A DNA stretch of 64,000 bases. Origin: Bacteroidaceae bacterium (GTDB lineage Bacteria; Bacteroidota; Bacteroidia; Bacteroidales; Bacteroidaceae). Position numbers and translations under genes: made by a program. The stretch covers positions 1 through 64,000 of the forward strand of contig JAGCFO010000046.1 in NCBI GenBank assembly GCA_017650105.1, in the 5' to 3' direction. Under the pieces are notes generated by a model. That model ran no database searches, had not been told where the DNA came from, and saw only the letters and a program-made list of their open reading frames with translations. Numbering within the stretch: the first letter of the stretch is position 1; each line of letters opens with the position of its first letter. Shown piece by piece: positions 57,937 to 64,000 of the stretch.

Positions 57937-60006
57937 TCAAAGCGAGCCCAGATTGTGCTTAAGCTTTATCACGAAACCTCCTCCCGGCGCCATATGCTGA
58001 GTAAGGGAGCGCCTGTTGTTGATAAGGTTCGTCTGGTCCTTGAAGACGTTTATTGTGTAGTCTTCAGCATTCCTGTCAGCGTTGATACCGTCGGAGAGCA
58101 GGATGTACTGATAATTGCCCTCGGGCAAGAAGGAAAAGTCGAGCGAGACATCTCGAGCGTCCCATCCGTTCAGTCCACCGATGTACCAATTATTGCCCAG
58201 CCGTCGCGCTGTGACGATAAACTCACCCACTTTCCCGCTCAAGACGCGCGTTTCGTCAAAGACGGTGGGAATTTCGGTAAGGAATTTGACGTAGTCGGGC
58301 TCCGGTTCGTAGTTGGTGGGAGCGTCACACAGCATGGTGAAGGGACTATCCGTCACGATGTACAAAGCAGCCTGATGGCAGCGAGTTCCCTGGCTGACGG
58401 GATTATAATAGTTAGGATGCCATCCTACTTGCTGCGAGTTGCGCATAGCTCCCGGCGTGTAGTCTGATTGCCCGCACATCTGGCGTATATAAGGGAACGT
58501 GACGTCGTAAGTAACCATATCCTTATCGTCAGGTCCCCACTTGGTATCTTCCAGCCCGAACACACCTTCGAAGTTAAGGATGTGGGGATATGTGCGGTTG
58601 AGGCCTTTGGGAGCGTAGAATCCGTGATAGTCGAGGAAGAGATGATACTTGGCTGCCTTCTCGGCGATGCGGTAAGCCATTTGCTGCGCCGTCTGGTCGT
58701 CTCTGTCGAGGAAGTCGACTTTAAATCCCTTCACGCCCATCTGGGAGTAGCGCCTGCAGGCCTCCTCCAACTGTTCGTCGAGGACATTGAATACGGTCCA
58801 GAGCACAATGTCGACGTTGCGCTCCTTTGCGTAGCTTATCAGCTCGGGAAGGTTCAGCTCGGGGACGACAGTGAGCATGTCGCCGCTGCTTGGGACGTAC
58901 CAGCCCTCGTCAAGGACTATGTACTCGATGTTGTTCTTCGCTGCAAAATCGATATAGTATTTGTACGTATCCATATTGATGCCTGCCTTGAAAGGAACTC
59001 CCTTCAGATTCCACGCGTTCCACCAGTCCCAGGCGACTTTTCCCGGCTTGATCCAGGAAGTGTCCCCGATGCGATTAGGAGACGCCAAGTCGTAGACGAG
59101 GTTGTTTAGCGGCATCTGAGTATCATCATCGCTGATGGCAATGATTCGCCAGGGGAGGGAGCGTTTTCCTTTGAGTCGGGCGATGTATCGTTCGGTGTCG
59201 GTGACGTACATCTGCTGCCTTCCGGGATACTTTGCGAATGCTTTCGGGTAGTGAGCGAACACGGCCGTCAAGGCATTTCCCAATTCGGCGGATATAGGCG
59301 TCTGCTGCGACTTGTCAGCCTTTGCGGCATTTGATTTTAGCGTGAGGGTATGCTCTTTTTGCAGGAACATGCCGGGATAGTCCTCCAGGTCGCTCTCGTG
59401 AATGGTGAGCTTGCAGGAACTGCAGTCGACGGTGACGGGAAGAAACGACGGGGTGTCTTCTGCATCGGCAAGAGGAGTCTGAGTATACGGTGCCTGGAAG
59501 GCCATCGCGAAGGGTTTTTTCTCGTTTGTACTGTACGACATCCAAGCCTTCGGGTTGCCCCAGAAACAGAACTGCGCCTGCTCGTTCGTGACGTTGACGG
59601 GAAGTTTCCCGTTGTAGTTCCACCGATAGGCGACGCCGTCGTTATACACTCTGAACGTGACACTTATGTACGAGGTGACGGTGAGAGTCATCTCGTTGCA
59701 AGTGGATGCAATCTTGGGCTGTCGGTAGAAAGGAGCGGCAGTCGAGGATGTCACCTTCTTCACGCGCGATGAGCTGCTCACCCGCTTGGCGTGAGTTCCG
59801 TCGCTGAGCTTAAGAGAAATGGACGATTTCTTAAGAACTGTTGCCCCGTTGTGCTCGATATTGAAAGACAGCGGGTTGGGGGAGATGTTGACAGTGGTTT
59901 TGCCGTCGGGCGACGAGATGGAGAACTTATTGGCTGCGGCAGACAGCTGCGTGCTGCCGATGGTCAGACAAAACGCCCAGAGGGCAACGAGAATGGTCTT
60001 TTTCAT
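57937..60006 (-). CDS. GH97 alpha-glycosidase (retaining, alpha-galactosidase-like)
   Basis: A 689-residue exported enzyme from the ATG at 60006 (MKKTILVALWAFCLTIGSTQ). The N-terminal GH97 beta-sandwich (FSISSPDGKTTVNISPNP) is followed by a TIM barrel (WDWWNAWNLKGVPFKAGINM, IEYIVLDEGWYVP) and a C-terminal domain. Both GH97 mechanisms exist: SusB-type inverting alpha-glucosidases, and retaining alpha-galactosidases with an Asp nucleophile. Here GFKVDFLDRDDQ gives Asp431, and Glu486 lies 55 residues later (in FGLEDTKW), the same separation I recall for the retaining Bacteroides alpha-galactosidase. So alpha-galactosidase is favoured. First gene of an operon with GH127, divergent from susC. Confidence 0.9.
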   Translation of the reverse strand: MKKTILVALWAFCLTIGSTQLSAAANKFSISSPDGKTTVNISPNPLSFNIEHNGATVLKKSSISLKLSDGTHAKRVSSSSRVKKVTSSTAAPFYRQPKIASTCNEMTLTVTSYISVTFRVYNDGVAYRWNYNGKLPVNVTNEQAQFCFWGNPKAWMSYSTNEKKPFAMAFQAPYTQTPLADAEDTPSFLPVTVDCSSCKLTIHESDLEDYPGMFLQKEHTLTLKSNAAKADKSQQTPISAELGNALTAVFAHYPKAFAKYPGRQQMYVTDTERYIARLKGKRSLPWRIIAISDDDTQMPLNNLVYDLASPNRIGDTSWIKPGKVAWDWWNAWNLKGVPFKAGINMDTYKYYIDFAAKNNIEYIVLDEGWYVPSSGDMLTVVPELNLPELISYAKERNVDIVLWTVFNVLDEQLEEACRRYSQMGVKGFKVDFLDRDDQTAQQMAYRIAEKAAKYHLFLDYHGFYAPKGLNRTYPHILNFEGVFGLEDTKWGPDDKDMVTYDVTFPYIRQMCGQSDYTPGAMRNSQQVGWHPNYYNPVSQGTRCHQAALYIVTDSPFTMLCDAPTNYEPEPDYVKFLTEIPTVFDETRVLSGKVGEFIVTARRLGNNWYIGGLNGWDARDVSLDFSFLPEGNYQYILLSDGINADRNAEDYTINVFKDQTNLINNRRSLTQHMAPGGGFVIKLKHNLGSL

Positions 60007-60026
60007 AAAATGACTGGTTTGAAATG

Positions 60027-60057
60027 CAAAGGTATGGCTTTTTCTCGATGATGCAAA
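60027..60057 (-). promoter_or_regulatory. Promoter of the GH97-GH127 operon
   Basis: Minus-strand -33 TTTG (60054-60057), 19 nt, -7 TACCTTTG (60027-60034), both exact. The ATG is 21 nt downstream. Confidence 0.77.
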
Positions 60058-60072
60058 AAAAAATGTGTTCAA

Positions 60073-60114
60073 AGGAAAAATATTTTTGGAGAACACATAT
60101 CGCCGTATGAAGAA
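60073..60114 (-). repeat. 21-bp repeat array, 2 units
   Basis: GGAGAA ends at 60093 and GAAGAA at 60114, in 21-bp phase; the second core is ATCGCCGT. A degenerate third unit may follow to 60135. The array begins just upstream of the GH97 promoter. Confidence 0.72.
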
Positions 60115-60315
60115 GGGAAAAATTTTTATTTGTTCTCCAAAATCGCGGCACGTCGGAAAACCCTGTCGGGCACGTTGAAAAGCGCTGTGAGAGAGCTCCG
60201 TCCAACGTCGGGCGAGGCTGGGAGAGGACTCCGCCAGAAAAGCCACCGAGAGAGGAGGCAGATGTTAAAAAAAAAGATTTTCTCCTTTTTATTTTTATAG
60301 TACCTCTTCTTTTCG

Positions 60316-60323
60316 TATCTTTG
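60316..60323 (+). promoter_or_regulatory. -7 box of the susC-susD operon
   Basis: TATCTTTG, perfect consensus. The -33 position about 20 nt upstream reads TTTT rather than TTTG. The leader to the ATG is about 130 nt. Confidence 0.6.
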
Positions 60324-60454
60324 CAGAGTGTTATCGTCGCGTTTTGCCAGCCCTAAGGCAGCTTTTCGCGGGAGATAAGCGAGAATAATAACGGTATGGC
60401 TTTGAAAAACAATCAATTCATAACATCTAACCATTACTCTAAAAAACTTATCAA

Positions 60455-63400
60455 ATGAAAGCACGAAGAATTATTTCTCTCTTCGCCCTACTGCTCGGCT
60501 TGTCGCTGGCGGCAGAGGCGCAGACTACCGTTCGTGGAACCGTCGTGGACCTGAACGGAGACGAGGTGATAGGTGCTAATGTGGTTGAAAAGGGAGTGCC
60601 GAACAACGGTGTTATCACCGACATCAACGGCGCTTTCTCCTTCAGCGTGAAAAGCAACAGAGCCACCCTCGTCGTTTCCTACATCGGCTACGCCACGAAA
60701 GAAGTTCCCCTCGACGGGAAGACAAACATCCGCATCGTATTGGAAGAAGATAGCAAGATGTTGAGCGACGTCGTCGTGGTGGGATACGGCACCATGAAGA
60801 AAGGCGATATCACCTCTGCTGTGGCAAGCGTGAAGCCCGAGGAGTTCAATATCGGTAACATCCAGGATGCTGCCGAGCTGGTGAAGGGAAAAGTCGCCGG
60901 ACTGAACATCACAAAGGGCTCGGGCGACCCGAACAGCACCAGCACCATCCGCCTTCGCGGTATCACCACGTTGCAGGGTGACCTGACGCCGCTCGTTCTC
61001 GTCGACGGCGTGCCGGGAGACATCACCGAGGTGGCTCCTGAGAACATCGCCTCCATCGACGTCCTGAAAGACGCGTCGGCTGCCGCCATCTACGGCACGA
61101 GAGGTGCCAACGGCGTCATCCTTATCACCACGCGCGGCGGACAGTTCAACGAGCACAAGAAGGTAACCTATTCGGGCTATATGAGTGCTTCAAACTTCTA
61201 CGACAACCTTCATTTCATGACTGCCGCAGACATTCGCAAGATTAAGGGTGCTACAGCCTTTAGCGACGAAGGATTTACCACCGACTGGCTTGATGCAGTC
61301 ACTCAGACGGGCTTGTCGCAGAACCACTCCCTCAACCTTGAGGGCGGTACCGAGAACACAGCCTACGCTGCCGGCTTCAGCTATCGCGACGAAAAGGGTG
61401 TAATGATCAATACCGGCAACGAACGCATGCGTATGCAGTTCGATGTCACGCAGAAAGCTTTGAACGGCATGCTCAAGTTCAATCTTAACGGTAATCTCGG
61501 CTTTAGCAAGAATCCGCAGAACAATCCATCCTACGCCTATCGTCAGGCAGTCATCCACAATCCTACCTCTCCCATCTACAATCTTGATGCAGAGGGCAAC
61601 CAGGATGCTTCGCTGGGATACAACGAGGAGTTCAACCGCTTCCAGTACTACAATCCCGTTGAGATTCTCAACGAACAAATCGGCGACACTCGCTCGCAGG
61701 ACACCAAGATGACTGGAAACATCACGTTCGAGCCTATTCAGGGATGGAAGAACAACATTATGCTCTCTACCTACAGATATATGGGCGTGGGAGAGAACTA
61801 TTACACCTCTAAATACTACACGCTGGCTCCGCAGAATCTTCCCGGCTCCACCGATCCGGCAAACGGCTCCGCTTCGAAGTCACAAAGCGATTACAGGAGT
61901 GATAACCTTGAGATTACGAGTGAGTATAAAAACACGTTCGGTGATCATCGTCTCGACGCCATCGTGGGATACAGCTACAACTACAATGTTTACTCCAGCT
62001 TCTATGCTGGAAACGGCAATTTCCCGACTGAAGTTTATCTTTACAATAATCTTTCCGCCGGTACTTATCTGAAAGACAAAGATGATCCTCGCGGATCTCT
62101 CGGCAGCGACAAGAGCGACGACAAGCTGATAGGCTTCTTCGGACGTGTGAGCTACGGATATGCCGACAGATATAACGTATTGCTCTCGCTGCGCCACGAA
62201 GGCTCCTCCAAGTTCGGACAAGACAGGAAGTGGGGTAATTTCCCCTCCGCTTCGTTCGGATGGACTATCAGCAACGAGGAGTTTATGGAGAATGTCGATA
62301 AGATTTCCAACCTGAAGTTCCGTGTGGGCTACGGTAAGACGGGTAACATCCCAGGCAGTTCCTACGGCTCGCTGACGGTTTATGACTACGACACGTCGTA
62401 TGGGCGCTACTTGAATACCAACGGACAATGGACCGCAGGACTGGTTACTTCCCAGAATCCGAACCCGAAACTTCAGTGGGAGACGGCAGAGGAAGTAAAC
62501 GTCGGCCTTGATATGGGATTCTTCAAGGATCGTCTGAACATAACGGTGGATGCTTACCGAAAGGTGACGAATGATTTGCTCTACTACTACAATGTGCCCG
62601 TTCCGCCAAACATTTACACTACCACAACGGCTAACGCGGCTCAGTTCCGCAACACAGGTGTTGAACTCCTCGTCGAGGCAACTCCCGTGCGCACGAAGAA
62701 GTTTGAGTGGAACACCACGTTTACAGCTTCCCACAACAGCAGCCTCCTCGTGAGTCTCTCCAACGAGCTTTACGAGACAGACAGCTACATGAACTGGGGC
62801 GGCGTGGGAGATCCTATCTCCGTCAGCACTCACCGTATCGAAGAGGGCAAGTCGTTCGGAAACTTCTGGATGCTCAAGTCGATTGGCGTAAATGAGAAAG
62901 GCAAATGGGTGGTTGAGAACCCCAATGCCGTTACCGAAACCGCCGACGGATGGGTTGACAAGAACGGCAACGCAGTTGACAAGTATATGGTATACAGCAC
63001 CGCCCTCAACAGCGATGAATATCGCCAGTACTGCGGAACAGGTATGCCGCAAGTATATATGAACTGGGGCAACAGCTTCCGTTACGGTAACTTCGACTTG
63101 GGCATTCAGCTCAGCTCGCAGCTTGGGTTCTACATCTTCAACTCCCAGCGCGCGTTCTACGAGAACAACTCCATCGCCTACAACCGCCTTTACGTGGCAG
63201 CCGTTGGAAAGCCCGTCGTTGACTTGAAAACAGGTAAGCCTACGGGAGAAGTCGCCAAGCTTTCGACGGCTCAGCAGCAGTGCGTGGTAAGCGCCTACCT
63301 CGAGCGCGGAGACTATGTTAAGATCGACAACGTAACTCTTGGCTACACCTACGACTTCAAGGGTGCAGCTCGCAAGTATCTGCAGAGTGCGCGTGCCTAC

Positions 63401-63550
63401 GTCTCGGGTGAGAACCTCTTCTGCTTCACTGGCTATTCAGGTCTCGATCCTGAGTTGAGCAACGGCGACCCGTTCTCGGCTGGTCTTGACGGACGCGACA
63501 AGTATCCTACCATCCGCTCGTTTACCGGTGGAATTATGTTAACCTTCTAA
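60455..63550 (+). CDS. SusC/RagA TonB-linked outer-membrane transporter
   Basis: A 1031-residue transporter. Signal peptide about 1-22 (LSLAAEAQ), CarboxypepD_reg-like domain about 25-95 (VRGTVVDLNGDEVIGANVVE), a DVVVVGYGTMKKGDITSAVA segment (about 105-125) typical of SusC, a plug with IASIDVLKDASAAAIYGTRG (about 202-221), and the barrel to TIRSFTGGIMLTF. It is followed after 15 nt by susD. With the divergent GH97-GH127 genes it forms a carbohydrate uptake locus; the probable substrate is a galactose- and arabinose-decorated plant glycan, an inference from the enzymes only. Confidence 0.95.
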   Translation: MKARRIISLFALLLGLSLAAEAQTTVRGTVVDLNGDEVIGANVVEKGVPNNGVITDINGAFSFSVKSNRATLVVSYIGYATKEVPLDGKTNIRIVLEEDSKMLSDVVVVGYGTMKKGDITSAVASVKPEEFNIGNIQDAAELVKGKVAGLNITKGSGDPNSTSTIRLRGITTLQGDLTPLVLVDGVPGDITEVAPENIASIDVLKDASAAAIYGTRGANGVILITTRGGQFNEHKKVTYSGYMSASNFYDNLHFMTAADIRKIKGATAFSDEGFTTDWLDAVTQTGLSQNHSLNLEGGTENTAYAAGFSYRDEKGVMINTGNERMRMQFDVTQKALNGMLKFNLNGNLGFSKNPQNNPSYAYRQAVIHNPTSPIYNLDAEGNQDASLGYNEEFNRFQYYNPVEILNEQIGDTRSQDTKMTGNITFEPIQGWKNNIMLSTYRYMGVGENYYTSKYYTLAPQNLPGSTDPANGSASKSQSDYRSDNLEITSEYKNTFGDHRLDAIVGYSYNYNVYSSFYAGNGNFPTEVYLYNNLSAGTYLKDKDDPRGSLGSDKSDDKLIGFFGRVSYGYADRYNVLLSLRHEGSSKFGQDRKWGNFPSASFGWTISNEEFMENVDKISNLKFRVGYGKTGNIPGSSYGSLTVYDYDTSYGRYLNTNGQWTAGLVTSQNPNPKLQWETAEEVNVGLDMGFFKDRLNITVDAYRKVTNDLLYYYNVPVPPNIYTTTTANAAQFRNTGVELLVEATPVRTKKFEWNTTFTASHNSSLLVSLSNELYETDSYMNWGGVGDPISVSTHRIEEGKSFGNFWMLKSIGVNEKGKWVVENPNAVTETADGWVDKNGNAVDKYMVYSTALNSDEYRQYCGTGMPQVYMNWGNSFRYGNFDLGIQLSSQLGFYIFNSQRAFYENNSIAYNRLYVAAVGKPVVDLKTGKPTGEVAKLSTAQQQCVVSAYLERGDYVKIDNVTLGYTYDFKGAARKYLQSARAYVSGENLFCFTGYSGLDPELSNGDPFSAGLDGRDKYPTIRSFTGGIMLTF

Positions 63551-63565
63551 TTTGACTGCCCGACT

Positions 63566-64000
63566 ATGAAAAAGATCAGATATTCTCTACTTGCAGTGCT
63601 GGCAGCTCTCGTTGCCTTCGTAGGCACTTCCTGCACTGACTTGAGTGAAACCGTTCACAGCAGCTTGACTGACGAGAACCTCGACTTTACCGACGAGGGC
63701 ACGCTGGAGGCAATGTCTGCTTCGGTTTACGCAAATCTGCGCTTCATGTACTGGGGTTACTACGGCCTGATGGACCTTACCGAGGAAGCATGCGACCTGT
63801 ATGTGATGCCGTCGAAAATAGGTATCGGCTGGGGTGACTATTATATCAGTTACCACAAGCACGAAGTAACCAGCGAGAATGCGAATATGCACTCTACCGA
63901 CTGGTATTACAACTACGTTGCTATTACATACGCCAACCAGTTCTGTCGAGCAATGGAAGGTGTAAAAGAAAAACAAGGAGGAGAGCTCACCGAAAGCCAG
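63566..64000 (+). CDS. SusD/RagB family lipoprotein, 5' part
   Basis: Begins with ATG 63566 and stays open to the window edge (145 codons seen), so the gene continues outside. The signal peptide MKKIRYSLLAVLAALVAFVG is followed by the lipobox VGTSC and then TDLSETVHSSLTDENLDFTD. SusD-like N-terminal helices follow (GTLEAMSASVYANLRFMYWG, TYANQFCRAMEGV). It lies 15 nt after the susC stop codon, the standard susC-susD order. It would bind the same glycan as its SusC partner on the cell surface. Confidence 0.88.
   Translation, partial: MKKIRYSLLAVLAALVAFVGTSCTDLSETVHSSLTDENLDFTDEGTLEAMSASVYANLRFMYWGYYGLMDLTEEACDLYVMPSKIGIGWGDYYISYHKHEVTSENANMHSTDWYYNYVAITYANQFCRAMEGVKEKQGGELTESQ

Larger units (their letters stand above)
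60007..60454. other. Divergent regulatory gap between GH97 and susC
   Basis: 448 nt without a gene. It contains the minus-strand GH97 promoter (60027-60057), a short 21-bp repeat array (60073-60114), and the susC promoter (-7 at 60316-60323) followed by a 130-nt leader. No regulator binding site was recognised. Confidence 0.7.

Noticed and set aside
61880..63052. 390-codon minus-strand frame opposite the third susC
   Set aside because: Antisense shadow of a clear SusC protein, without any domain signal.

Overview
The window looks like chromosomal DNA of a Bacteroidales bacterium, probably Prevotellaceae. Three SusC/SusD pairs, many lipoproteins with an acidic stretch after the lipid cysteine, and secreted proteins with Prevotella-like C-terminal tails point that way. 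So do promoters of the Bacteroidetes type (TTTG, 19-20 nt, TAnnTTTG), which recur with near-perfect spacing. The genus is an inference; no rRNA or tRNA gene was seen.

Layout. 1-5.7 kb: AT-palindrome repeats and a very large secreted CotH-kinase/lamin-tail protein. 6.1-13.9 kb: a housekeeping block on the minus strand (amidase, MCE/MlaD protein, dnaA, B12-dependent ribonucleotide reductase, folB). 13.9-35.2 kb: a nine-gene minus-strand locus with two SusC/SusD pairs and five fasciclin (FAS1) lipoproteins, three of them tandem paralogues, without any recognisable enzyme or regulator. 35.9-42.7 kb: a four-gene operon (FN3-metallopeptidase lipoprotein, secreted jelly-roll protein, DUF6057-like membrane protein, TolB-like lipoprotein with a CxxCH motif). 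43.4-49.9 kb: two secreted proteins, a multi-jelly-roll protein and a GH128-like hydrolase with a beta/gamma-crystallin-like domain. 50.4-53.6 kb: a GH2 beta-galactosidase. 53.8-55.2 kb: a DUF2147 protein and tcdA. 55.3-64 kb: a GH97-GH127 operon divergent from a susC-susD pair; this susD runs off the window.

How the genes work together. The right end resembles a polysaccharide utilisation locus for a plant glycan with galactose and arabinofuranose side groups: GH97 and GH127 share one promoter and face the susCD promoter. The FAS1 locus has the uptake machinery of such a system, but FAS1 lipoproteins take the place usually held by SusE/F-type binding proteins and enzymes. It is the best candidate here for an undescribed system.

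The most striking non-coding signal is a family of 21-bp units. They occur head to tail in strict 21-bp phase in nine intergenic regions, with one further lone unit, from a 12-unit array (43028-43279) down to 2-5 units. Each unit is roughly TTCT(T/C)(C/G)-AT-N8-AT-N3, where the 8-bp core varies between units. A second family (GGGAGA palindromes spaced 22-23 bp) and a third (TTTTATATAAAA palindromes spaced 21 bp) accompany it.
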